A stretch of DNA of 42,941 nt from BOKV01 sp041987205 (GTDB lineage: Bacteria; Pseudomonadota; Alphaproteobacteria; Rhizobiales; Rhizobiaceae). A program made the translations under genes and the position numbers. This document shows, one piece after another, positions 34,609 to 42,941 of this stretch. Each line of letters begins with the position of its first letter. The stretch's first letter is position 1. Below the pieces are notes generated by a model that saw only the letters and a program-made list of their open reading frames with translations, did not search any database and was not told the DNA's origin. The stretch spans positions 1 to 42,941 of the forward strand of contig JBHIWX010000028.1 of the NCBI GenBank assembly GCA_041987205.1, read 5' to 3'.

Positions 34609-34850
34609 AACAAGAGGCGACGACGGCCGCAGGCCGGAGCGGGAAATAACCAAGAGCCGACGAAGACCGCAGCCCCGACCGGGGAATAACCAAGAGGCGA
34701 CGACGGCCGTAGGCCGGAGCGGGAAATTGCATAAATCGGCGAGGAGGGGCGTAGCCCCGACCGGGAGATAACCAAGAGCCGACGACGGCCCTGGGCCGGA
34801 GCGTTACATAGGATAAAGCGGCGCGGGACGCCGCAGGCGCCACCGAAGGC
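34609..34850. repeat. Six-unit palindromic repeat array with co-varying stems
   Basis: Six adjoining units of 39-42 nt: 34609-34647, 34648-34687, 34688-34727, 34728-34769, 34770-34809 and 34810-34850 (the last more divergent). The usual unit is AACCAAGAG(G/C)CGA, GA, 5-nt arm, 3-nt loop, 5-nt arm, GA, (G/C)CGGGAAAT. Arms are CGGCC/GGCCG, GGGGC/GCCCC or near GCGCC/GGCGC, and pairing is kept in all but the second unit. Loops are GCA or GTA in five of six. It belongs with the array at 1111-1188. The array begins 23 nt after the flavoenzyme stop and lies upstream of caspase gene 3. Confidence 0.85.
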
Positions 34851-35037
34851 CTAAAAAAGAGGCAGCATCCGACCCTGAAATACTTGTCGGGCGCAAATAT
34901 AGCGCTCCCGCCAACGGTCGACGCAACCCGCATTGTGCGTTAATACACGTCGCGCCAGATGAATCATGGCAACATGTTGACTGGATTCATTGCTCCCCGC
35001 ATGATTGCAGGGACGCCGGAAAAAGGGGGAAGTCGAA

Positions 35038-36702
35038 ATGGCAAAGCTTTCCATGTTTGCTTCGAGGTTCGTCGCGCTTGCTGCGCTGATGGTCGGGATG
35101 GTCGCAGCCTTCGCTGGCGCGGCCCAGGCCGAAAAGCGCGTCGCGCTCGTCATCGGCAATTCCAGCTATGTGCACGCGTCGGAGCTGAAGAACCCGTCGA
35201 ACGACGCCAACGCGATCGCCGAAAAGCTGTCGGCGCTGGACTTTCATGTCATCAAGGGTGTCGATCTCGACCAGAACGGCATGCGTTCCAAGGTCCAGGA
35301 GTTCGCCCGTTCCATCAACGATGCGCAGGTCGCCCTGCTGTTTTACGCCGGTCACGGCCTTCAGGTCGACGGGCAGAACTATCTGTTGCCCATCAATGCC
35401 GAACTCAACAACGAGATCGACCTGCAGTTCCAGGGCGTTGCCGTGGACTTTCTGCTGCGCGTCATGGAAAACCGCAACCGCACGAGCATCGTTCTGCTCG
35501 ACGCCTGCCGCAACAACCCGCTGGCCGCCCGCCTTGCCCGCTCGATGAACAGCGGCCGCGCCGCGACGGTCAACCAGGGTCTGGCACGCATCGAAACCGG
35601 CGTCGGCACCTATATCGGCTTCTCGACCAGCCCGGACAGCGTCGCACTGGACGGTGATGGCGACAACAGCCCGTTCACCAATGCCTTGCTGAAGCACATC
35701 GACACCGAGAACGAGGACATCGAATCGGTGATGCGCAACGTCCGCGAGGACGTCATCAAGAAGACCAATGGCAGCCAGGTTCCCTGGGGCAATTCTTCCC
35801 TCGTCGGCCGTGGATTTGTCTTCAAGAAAGGCGAGGACAAGGAGACGCAGAAGGTTGCGAGCGCATCGCCCGCCCAGACGCAGTCCTCCGACAATTCCAA
35901 CCTGACCGCGATCCTGCAGAATCTTGCCAACCAGAGCGCGACGCGTTCGAGCGGCGAGGACCGCCAGATCGAACTCACCTACTGGGAATCGATCCAGAAC
36001 TCCAATGACCCGCTGTTCTTCAAGGCCTATCTCGAGCAGTTCCCGAACGGTTCGTTCTCGAGCCTTGCCCGCCTGAAGATCTCGCTTCTGGAAGCCAAGC
36101 AGAATGCCGGCAAGCAGGAGAGCGCGAAGTCCGAGCCCGCACCGAAGGTCGAGGCACCCAAACAGGCCGAGGTCAGCAAGCCTGAGCCTACGGCTGAAAA
36201 GCAGGAAGAGATCAAGGTCGCCAGCCTCCCGGAGAGCAGGACCCTTACCGTTGAGGAAGAGGAGCCCGCGCCGCCTTCGCGCGAGACCCTTCGCAGCCTT
36301 CAGTCGGAGCTCAACCGCGTCGGTTGCTCGGTCGGCGGTGTCGACGGCATCTGGGGCCGCAAGAGCCAGGCCGCGCTCGAGGATTTCGCCAAGCGCCGCG
36401 AACTCAAGCTCGCGTCGATCGAACCCGGCGAGGATATTCTCGACACCCTGCGTTCGGTGAACGACCGCGTTTGCCCGCTGGTCTGTGGCCGGGGCTTCGT
36501 CAAGAAGGGCGACAGCTGCGAGCGTGTCGTGGTGACCAAGCCTCGTCAGCGCACCGTCAAGCGCACCACCGTGAGGCGGACGACGGTCGCACCGCAGATT
36601 TTTGTTCAGCCGAGGCCGCGCATCAGCAACACGCTGAACAACATCCACCAGTCCAATCGCCACATGCCCCAGGGCGTCGATTCGGATGGTGGCCAGATGT
36701 AG
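35038..36702 (+). CDS. Exported caspase-family protein 3
   Basis: A 554-residue peptidase C14-like protein with a signal peptide (FVALAALMVGMVAAFAGAAQA, cleavage after 31). The caspase domain (about 32-275) has the dyad His106 in FYAGHGLQ and Cys157 in LLDACRNNP. A helical segment YWESIQNSNDPLFFKAYLEQ (two adjoining blocks) follows, then an acidic linker and a peptidoglycan-binding-like module (about 418-470, VDGIWGRKSQAALEDF) with a nearby Cys pair. The C-terminus is basic and Thr/Val-rich (KRTTVRRTTV) and has no glycine zipper, unlike the other two. GGGGGAAG lies upstream of ATG 35038. It is more distant from proteins 1 and 2 than they are from each other. Confidence 0.9.
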   Translation: MAKLSMFASRFVALAALMVGMVAAFAGAAQAEKRVALVIGNSSYVHASELKNPSNDANAIAEKLSALDFHVIKGVDLDQNGMRSKVQEFARSINDAQVALLFYAGHGLQVDGQNYLLPINAELNNEIDLQFQGVAVDFLLRVMENRNRTSIVLLDACRNNPLAARLARSMNSGRAATVNQGLARIETGVGTYIGFSTSPDSVALDGDGDNSPFTNALLKHIDTENEDIESVMRNVREDVIKKTNGSQVPWGNSSLVGRGFVFKKGEDKETQKVASASPAQTQSSDNSNLTAILQNLANQSATRSSGEDRQIELTYWESIQNSNDPLFFKAYLEQFPNGSFSSLARLKISLLEAKQNAGKQESAKSEPAPKVEAPKQAEVSKPEPTAEKQEEIKVASLPESRTLTVEEEEPAPPSRETLRSLQSELNRVGCSVGGVDGIWGRKSQAALEDFAKRRELKLASIEPGEDILDTLRSVNDRVCPLVCGRGFVKKGDSCERVVVTKPRQRTVKRTTVRRTTVAPQIFVQPRPRISNTLNNIHQSNRHMPQGVDSDGGQM

Positions 36703-36706
36703 TCTC

Positions 36707-36730
36707 GCCGCCCGCCTGAGCGCGGGCGGC
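36707..36730 (+). terminator. Hairpin after caspase gene 3
   Basis: A perfect 9-bp stem, GCCGCCCGC (36707-36715) with GCGGGCGGC (36722-36730), starts 5 nt after the stop codon and 20 nt before ureD. No T-run follows, so readthrough into the urease genes is possible. Confidence 0.5.
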
Positions 36731-36750
36731 CGCCTTCCTGCGGAGCATGC

Positions 36751-37653
36751 GTGAACGTACCGGTTTCTTCGCCACGCATGCAGCGCGTCGAGGCGCGCGG
36801 CAGGATCGGCGTCAAAGGCACTGACGGCATCACGCGACTGGCCGATCTCTTTCAGGAGGGGTCGGCCAAGATACGTTTTCCACGCAATCATTCCATGGTG
36901 CCGGGCAACCCGCTCGAAGCCGTGCTGATCAACACCGCCGGCGGTCTGACCGGTGGTGATCGTGTATCATGGCGGGCGGAAGCCCGCGCCGGCGCCCGCC
37001 TGTCGCTGACGACGCAGGCCTGCGAGAAGGTCTACAAGGCCGATACGGGCACGGCGAAAACCGGGATCGAACTCACCGCCGGAGCAGGCGCGCGCATCGC
37101 CTGGCTGCCGCAGGAAACCATCCTTTTCGATCGTGCCGCCTTTGCCCGCAACATGTCCGTCGATCTCGCCACTGACAGCGAATGCCTGATCGTCGAGGCG
37201 CTGCTGCTCGGCCGCAAGGCCATGGGCGAGACGGTACGCAAGGCGTCCTTTCACGACCGCTGGCGCGTGCGCGTCGATGGCCGGCTCGTCCATGCCGAGG
37301 ATTTCCGTTTTGACGGTGATGCGGCTGACCTGTTCTCCGGGATTGCGACGGGGGACGGCGGCGGCGCCTTCGCCACGCTGCTCTATGTCGGCGAACAATC
37401 GGAAGCGCTGCATGCGCGAGTGCGCACCCGGATGGATGAATGGTCGGCGAATCGTGCCAACATCGGCCCGGATGTCAGGTTAGGCGTCAGCCATTGGCGT
37501 ATCGGTCAGAAAGATGCCGGGGCCGGTGGCGGTTCTGGCAAGCTTCTTGCCAGAGTCGTGGCGAAAGATGGCTATCGACTGCGTTCATTACTGCAGCCAC
37601 TGATCGCTCTGCTCAATGGCAAGGCAGGCCTGCCCAGAATATGGTCAACGTGA
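36751..37653 (+). CDS. ureD: Urease accessory protein UreD
   Basis: A 300-residue UreD/UreH family protein, a chaperone that binds apo-urease and, with UreF and UreG, delivers nickel. Family blocks are seen in order: NHSMVPGNPLEAVLINTAGG (as adjoining blocks) with GGLTGGD, LTTQACEKVYKA, WLPQETILFDRA and EALLLGRKAMGE. The start is GTG 36751 with CGGAG just upstream. It is the first gene of the urease cluster, 48 nt after caspase gene 3 on the same strand and 52 nt before ureA. ureE, ureF and ureG are not in the window and are probably beyond its end or elsewhere. Confidence 0.95.
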   Translation: MNVPVSSPRMQRVEARGRIGVKGTDGITRLADLFQEGSAKIRFPRNHSMVPGNPLEAVLINTAGGLTGGDRVSWRAEARAGARLSLTTQACEKVYKADTGTAKTGIELTAGAGARIAWLPQETILFDRAAFARNMSVDLATDSECLIVEALLLGRKAMGETVRKASFHDRWRVRVDGRLVHAEDFRFDGDAADLFSGIATGDGGGAFATLLYVGEQSEALHARVRTRMDEWSANRANIGPDVRLGVSHWRIGQKDAGAGGGSGKLLARVVAKDGYRLRSLLQPLIALLNGKAGLPRIWST

Positions 37654-37705
37654 TCGGCCAGGGAACAGGCAAGTGTAGACAGAGTAGGGGAGCCCGTAGG
37701 CAAGC

Positions 37706-38008
37706 ATGCAACTGACACCGAGGGAAAAAGACAAGCTGCTGATCTCCATGGCGGCGATGGTGGCGCGGCGCAGGCTGGAGCGTGGCGTCAAGCTCAACTA
37801 CCCCGAAGCCATCGCGCTGATCACCGATTTCGTGGTCGAAGGCGCGCGTGACGGCAGGTCCGTTGCTGAACTGATGGAAGCCGGCGCCACCGTGATCACC
37901 CGCGATCAGGTGATGGACGGCATCGCCGAGATGATCCACGACGTGCAGGTCGAGGCGACGTTCCCGGACGGCACCAAGCTCGTCACCGTGCACGAACCGA
38001 TCCGGTAA
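37706..38008 (+). CDS. ureA: Urease gamma subunit
   Basis: A 100-residue small structural subunit of urease, which hydrolyses urea to ammonia and carbamate. The full family sequence is seen from MQLTPREKDKLLISMAAMVA through LNYPEAIALI to FPDGTKLVTVHEPIR. Length and ends match family members exactly. It is separate from ureB here, as in most rhizobia, not fused as in Helicobacter. It is followed after 22 nt by a DUF1272 gene. Confidence 0.97.
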   Translation: MQLTPREKDKLLISMAAMVARRRLERGVKLNYPEAIALITDFVVEGARDGRSVAELMEAGATVITRDQVMDGIAEMIHDVQVEATFPDGTKLVTVHEPIR

Positions 38009-38030
38009 ACCTTTCAGGCGGGAGGCCGTG

Positions 38031-38288
38031 ATGCTCGAACTGCGCCCGAACTGCGAATGCTGCGACAGGGACCTGCCGCCGGATAGCGGCGCGGCGATGA
38101 TCTGCACCTTCGAATGCACGTTCTGCGCCGACTGCGTTGACCATGTGCTTGGCGGCAAATGTCCCAATTGCGGCGGCGGCTTCGTGCCGCGCCCGGTGCG
38201 CCCGGCGCATCTGCTTGAGAAATACTCGCCCTCGACGAAGCGCGTGCTGTCGGAACGCTCCGACTGCGTCGCGGCACGGGCAGCATAG
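38031..38288 (+). CDS. DUF1272 zinc-ribbon-like protein
   Basis: An 85-residue protein with eight cysteines in the N-terminal half: CECC, then CTFECTFCADC and CPNC. They can form two metal sites (RING or zinc-ribbon-like), as in DUF1272. In rhizobia this gene is often found between ureA and ureB, which suggests a link with urease expression or metal supply; a function has not been shown to my knowledge. GGAGG lies 5 nt before ATG 38031 (a GTG at 38028 is directly ahead). It is 24 nt before ureB and surely co-transcribed. Confidence 0.88.
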   Translation: MLELRPNCECCDRDLPPDSGAAMICTFECTFCADCVDHVLGGKCPNCGGGFVPRPVRPAHLLEKYSPSTKRVLSERSDCVAARAA

Positions 38289-38312
38289 GCAGGAACGGGA
38301 CAGGAGACAGCC

Positions 38313-38633
38313 ATGATCCCCCAAAAAATGATTCCGGGAGAAATCATCACCGCCGAGGGCGACATCACCCTCAATGTCGGCGCCAAGACGGTCACGCTGA
38401 AGGTCGCCAATACCGGCGACAGGCCGGTGCAGGTCGGCTCGCACTACCATTTCTACGAGACCAATCCGGGGCTCGATTTCGACCGTGAGAAGGCGAGGGG
38501 CATGCGCCTCGACATCGCAGCCGGCACCGCCGTGCGCTTTGAGCCGGGGCAGGCACGCGACGTCAACCTCGTGCCGCTGGAGGGCAGCCGCACCGTCTAC
38601 GGGTTCAACCAGAAGATCATGGGGGCATTGTGA
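38313..38633 (+). CDS. ureB: Urease beta subunit
   Basis: A 106-residue second structural subunit of urease. The family sequence is complete: MIPGEIITAEGDI, VANTGDRPVQVGSHYHFYE, LDIAAGTAVRFEPG and the C-terminal YGFNQKIMG. Met6 is the position where many UreB proteins start, so translation may begin at 38313 or 38328; GGAG before 38313 favours the first. Its stop codon overlaps the GTG start of the LprI-like gene (GTGA), giving translational coupling. Confidence 0.96.
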   Translation: MIPQKMIPGEIITAEGDITLNVGAKTVTLKVANTGDRPVQVGSHYHFYETNPGLDFDREKARGMRLDIAAGTAVRFEPGQARDVNLVPLEGSRTVYGFNQKIMGAL

Positions 38634-39055
38634 GGCCGCTGTTCATCACCGCCTCGGCGTTGATCGCCGGCCTGTTGCTTGCTGCGACCGCGCTCTCGCA
38701 GGAGGAACCAGACTGTGCCGATCCGCAGACTCAGTCCGACATAACGATTTGCGCCGGCATCGACTACAAGAAGGCCGACGCGACGCTCAACGAGGTCTGG
38801 GACGAGGCGCTCTTCATCGCGAAGGAAGAGGACATGCTTGGCGACGTCGATGACGGCCGCCCGTCCAACGAGGAGGCCCTGCGCAAGGCGCAGCGCGCCT
38901 GGATTGCCTATCGCGACGCCAATTGCGCCTATGAGGGTTATGCCGCGCGCGGCGGCTCCATGGAGCCCATGCTCGTCAATCTCTGCCTTGCCCGGCTGAC
39001 CGAGGAACGTACCGTGCTGCTTCGCCGGCTCGTTCAGGAAATGGGGACGCAGTGA
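38630..39055 (+). CDS. LprI/DUF1311-family exported protein
   Basis: A 141-residue exported protein with a signal peptide (FITASALIAGLLLAATALSQ). The DUF1311 (lysozyme inhibitor LprI N-terminal) motif is seen with its four cysteines: PDCADPQTQSDITICAG near the start, then the late AQRAWIAYRDANCAYEG and NLCLARLT. Members such as LprI of Mycobacterium inhibit lysozyme, but most are uncharacterised. The GTG start overlaps the ureB stop by 4 nt, so it is part of the urease transcript. Its role there is not obvious. Confidence 0.85.
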   Translation: MRPLFITASALIAGLLLAATALSQEEPDCADPQTQSDITICAGIDYKKADATLNEVWDEALFIAKEEDMLGDVDDGRPSNEEALRKAQRAWIAYRDANCAYEGYAARGGSMEPMLVNLCLARLTEERTVLLRRLVQEMGTQ

Positions 39056-39135
39056 ACGCGGCCCGCCGGCAATGCCCGCGGAAGGCGCTGGTCCGCAAGG
39101 CACTGATGTCGAAGATGGCAGTCAGGCCGGCAGGG

Positions 39136-39606
39136 TCATTCGGCTGGCGCCGGCCCGGAAATGAAAACGGTTGCCGTGTTCTCCTCGCCCAGTTCGACGG
39201 CCACCACGTTCTCGACCGCGACGTTTTGCGACGACAGCGCGTGGTAGAAGATCGCGTTGGATTTAATGGCGGTGCGAAGCGCGTCGATACCGTCGGAATG
39301 CGCTTCGATGGCATTGGCGACTTGGTCGTCCGCCTGGTCGAAGTCGCGCACGAAAACCAGATCCAACTCGTCAAGACGGAATATCTTGGCGATTTCCGCG
39401 GCGTCCGCCTCGGTCGAACCGATCGCGTCGAGGACACGACCCGTCCGGGCGCCCGCGCTCTCCTGTTTGATCGCCGGCGTGATCTCTTCCTGGATTTCCT
39501 CGGCCGGTTGGGTGACTTGCGCGGCGGCGTCGGGAACGGCGAGAAAAAGGCCCGCGACAAGGCCGGCTGCGACGGTGAAGCGTGTTCGCAGATGTCGATC
39601 AGTCAT
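39136..39606 (-). CDS. Exported protein of unknown function, antisense inside the urease cluster
   Basis: A 156-residue protein with a signal peptide (TRFTVAAGLVAGLFLAVPDAAAQ, cleavage near 30). The mature part has an acidic linker (EEIQEEITPAIKQE) and a helix-rich domain ending in a beta segment (NVVAVELGEENTATVFISG). I do not recognise the family. ATG 39606 leads directly into the signal peptide; the frame is open to 39675 with no better start. It points against the urease genes and lies between the LprI-like gene and ureC, which it separates by 787 nt. Codon use and the clear signal peptide support a real gene. Confidence 0.65.
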   Translation of the reverse strand: MTDRHLRTRFTVAAGLVAGLFLAVPDAAAQVTQPAEEIQEEITPAIKQESAGARTGRVLDAIGSTEADAAEIAKIFRLDELDLVFVRDFDQADDQVANAIEAHSDGIDALRTAIKSNAIFYHALSSQNVAVENVVAVELGEENTATVFISGPAPAE

Positions 39607-39842
39607 GGTGGTGAAAATGCCTCCGGTCGTCGGTGCGTTCGAAATCTCGCCCGGCTGGGTGCCATAAAATCGCATCCGCTTGAAGCCCTGCCATTGCGTT
39701 CCGGTTCCGCCGACAGAACGCGGCGCGGCCGTCTTGGTTGCCTCTTGCTCTTTCAGCGCCGGATTTTACACCGGCTCTCTGCCTCGCCGCGCTCCCGGCT
39801 CCGCCATCCTTCCAGCCTTTCCCTAACCGCAGGAACACGCTG

Positions 39843-41555
<1,713 letters not shown>

Positions 41556-41564
41556 CGTATCGCG

Positions 41565-42101
41565 ATGCCGGTGAGTATCGCCCCAGCACCCCGATCCTTC
41601 TCCCGCTGGGACGAGCTCCACGCGCTGCTGATGGATTGCTTCGCCTACATGGCGAGCCGCATCGATCCGCCATCCTCCCTGCTGCGCATGTCGGTGGCCG
41701 ACCTCGAACGGAAATCGTGCGACGAGACGCTGCTACTCGCCATGGATGGTGAGCGCATCGCGGGCTGCGCCTTCGTACGGCTGGAGCCGGCCCACAAACC
41801 TGAATGCGCCTATATCGGCAAGATGGCCGTGCATGCCGATTATCGCGGGCAGGGGATCGCCTGGTGCTTCGTGGCGGAGGCGGAGAAAATGGCGCGGGCG
41901 AACGGGCTTGGTGCGCTGGAGTTACAGACCCGCATCGAACTTACGGAGAACCACGAGACATTTGCCAGGCTTGGCTTCGTCAAGACGCGCGAAAACGCGC
42001 ATGAAGGCTACGACCGCCCGACCAACATCACCATGCGCCGTGTATTGACGCCGCCATTGAGCGCCTCGTCCTTGAACGGAGAAGCGGAAGCAGTATCCTG
42101 A
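41565..42101 (+). CDS. GNAT-family N-acetyltransferase
   Basis: A 178-residue GNAT-fold protein. The acetyl-CoA-binding motif A is seen in IGKMAVHADYRGQGIAWCFV (RGQGIA as the R/Q-x-x-G-x-G/A loop), followed by the LGALELQTRIELTENHETFARLGF block, typical in its ENHETFARLGF part. The substrate is unknown. It starts 9 nt after ureC and is likely on the same transcript. Similar acetyltransferases occur near ureC in some rhizobia, but there is no known role in urease maturation. Confidence 0.88.
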   Translation: MPVSIAPAPRSFSRWDELHALLMDCFAYMASRIDPPSSLLRMSVADLERKSCDETLLLAMDGERIAGCAFVRLEPAHKPECAYIGKMAVHADYRGQGIAWCFVAEAEKMARANGLGALELQTRIELTENHETFARLGFVKTRENAHEGYDRPTNITMRRVLTPPLSASSLNGEAEAVS

Positions 42102-42138
42102 ACGCCGGATCACGAAAGACCGACCACCGGGAAAAACC

Positions 42139-42663
42139 ATGCGCCTGCTCTACTGGACCGTCACCGCGCTCGCCTTGGGCATCTACGCCACCATGTTGGT
42201 GTGGACGCTGCCGGCGATCTCGGCAGCGGCCGACGGGTTGGCACCCTTCGACATGCGCCCAGGCGGCTACACGTTCGACGAGGCGAAAACCTTCCTTGCG
42301 GTGCTGTCGCCAGAGGGCAGGGCGCTCTATCTCGGTCCCCAGCACTGGCTCGACCTTGCCTATCCGTTGCTGCTGGCGATCTTCACGGCCTGGACGGTCC
42401 TGCTTGTTGCGCCGAAACGCTTCAGTCGCTGGCGCTCGATCCTCGCCGCGCTGGCCATTCCCGGCATGGTCTTCGACTATCTGGAAAACGGGGCGGTCGC
42501 CGCGATGTTCGAAGCCGGCGCGCAGGGGCTTACCGCCGACATGGCCGAATTCGCCAGCCGCATGACCTTGCTCAAATCGGTCTGCGTCAGCCTTTCGCTC
42601 TGCGTCCTGCTGTTTCTGTTCTTCCACTTTATGTGGCGCCGCTATCGGCCTGCGTCGGCCTGA
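42139..42663 (+). CDS. Small polytopic membrane protein of unknown function
   Basis: A 174-residue protein with about four hydrophobic helices: near 5-28, 70-92, 100-116 and 140-165. The loop after the first helix is periplasmic by the positive-inside rule and contains RPGGYTFDEAKTFLAVLSPE. I do not recognise a named domain. ATG 42139 is reasonable though its ribosome site is weak (GGGAAAAACC). It follows the GNAT gene by 37 nt on the same strand. It is unlike UreJ or UreI urea and nickel permeases as far as I can see. Confidence 0.7.
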   Translation: MRLLYWTVTALALGIYATMLVWTLPAISAAADGLAPFDMRPGGYTFDEAKTFLAVLSPEGRALYLGPQHWLDLAYPLLLAIFTAWTVLLVAPKRFSRWRSILAALAIPGMVFDYLENGAVAAMFEAGAQGLTADMAEFASRMTLLKSVCVSLSLCVLLFLFFHFMWRRYRPASA

Positions 42664-42718
42664 CGGTCGTCCGGGACATGTCACGAAATTTTGCATGGCT
42701 GCCAGTCAGTTAGTGCAT

Positions 42719-42747
42719 TTGTTGCAATGCAACAATGCGCCTATATT
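42719..42747 (+). promoter_or_regulatory. Promoter with 17-bp palindrome over the -35 region
   Basis: TTGTTGCAATGCAACAA (42719-42735) is a perfect palindrome around a central A. Its first six bases, TTGTTG, form a -35 hexamer exactly 17 nt before TATATT (42742-42747). The next gene starts 29 nt later at 42777. The position suggests an operator controlling the truncated gene. Which regulator binds is not known. Confidence 0.6.
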
Positions 42748-42776
42748 CAGACAACAGATTTGCATGGAGCACGACG

Positions 42777-42941
42777 ATGTCCGCCAGAACCCGCAGTTTC
42801 TTCTCTTCCTTCGGCCGCACCATCACCGGTTTCGGTGAGTCCATTGCCGCTGCCCGTGCGATGAACGATCTCTACCACACGCCGGATTCGGCCTTCCGTG
42901 CGCGCGGCACGACACGCGATGCCGAGTTGCGCGCGATGATG
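42777..42941 (+). CDS. Small protein of unknown function (3'-truncated)
   Basis: An open frame runs from ATG 42777 to the window end (55 codons, no stop). It begins MSARTRSFFSSFGRTITGFG and continues with a helical, Arg/Ala-rich segment ending AELRAMM. GGAG lies 9 nt before the ATG and a good promoter precedes it. The style resembles short DUF1127-like rhizobial proteins, but the diagnostic C-terminal motif would lie beyond the window, so this is only a guess. Confidence 0.6.
   Translation, partial: MSARTRSFFSSFGRTITGFGESIAAARAMNDLYHTPDSAFRARGTTRDAELRAMM

Noticed and set aside
34609..34850. CRISPR array
   Set aside because: Units abut and vary inside the palindrome; there are no unique spacers of constant length and no cas genes.
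27773..36702. Caspase cluster as an antiphage (Craspase- or CBASS-like) system
   Set aside because: No CRISPR effector, cyclase, STAND ATPase or gasdermin-like gene is adjacent, and all three proteins have export signals.
34987..36891. 634-codon open frame opposite caspase gene 3
   Set aside because: Overlaps a gene with complete catalytic motifs; the translation looks random and spans the neighbouring intergenic region and ureD start.

Overview
The window is a stretch of high-GC alphaproteobacterial chromosome. Most gene families present (HisI next to FolE, an IscU-like scaffold overlapping YidD, a Rhizobium-type asparaginase, DUF2336, the Anbu/ATP-grasp operon, a urease cluster with DUF1272 between ureA and ureB) are typical of Rhizobiales (Hyphomicrobiales), and I would guess a Phyllobacteriaceae-like organism (Mesorhizobium/Nitratireductor relatives). 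That placement is from memory of gene order and protein style, not from a search. No rRNA, tRNA, CRISPR array, phage or insertion sequence was recognised.

Layout. 1-5 kb: a truncated rhomboid protease, a twin-CBS protein, a patatin-type lipase, and a folE-hisI pair on the minus strand, followed by two small exported paralogues, the first broken by an early stop codon. 5-7 kb: Fe-S scaffold, YidD and asparaginase. 7-12.3 kb: an exported alpha/beta hydrolase with a membrane protein, a large AsmA-family protein with a glutamine-rich tail, and a small exported protein. 12.3-20.6 kb: thrS, an acyltransferase, an exported three-module protein, a nitroreductase/flavin reductase pair, a DUF2336 protein, NAD kinase and a small protein. 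20.7-22.8 kb: gamma-glutamyltransferase and a small exported cysteine protein. 23-27 kb: a four-gene operon of circularly permuted ATP-grasp, alpha-E protein, transglutaminase and Anbu proteasome-like peptidase. 27-36.7 kb: a small exported protein and three exported caspase-family proteins, with a dimethylglycine dehydrogenase-like flavoenzyme between the second and third. 36.7-42.7 kb: urease genes ureD, ureA, ureB, ureC with interleaved accessory genes, then a GNAT acetyltransferase and a membrane protein. The window ends inside a small gene with a palindrome-marked promoter.

Most interesting parts. (1) Two arrays of about 40-nt palindromic units begin just after stop codons (1111-1188 and 34609-34850). 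Their stems change on both sides together, and most units carry a GNA triloop and flanking GA/GA steps, features known to stabilise small DNA or RNA hairpins. (2) Three predicted periplasmic caspase-like proteins lie within 9 kb; all three carry a peptidoglycan-binding-like module, two end in glycine zippers and one has a Q-rich repeat. (3) The Anbu operon is a known family association whose substrate is, as far as I know, still undefined. (4) A stop codon sits at codon 4 of an otherwise intact small exported protein next to its intact paralogue. (5) A 95-nt nested palindrome lies three bases after a stop codon.
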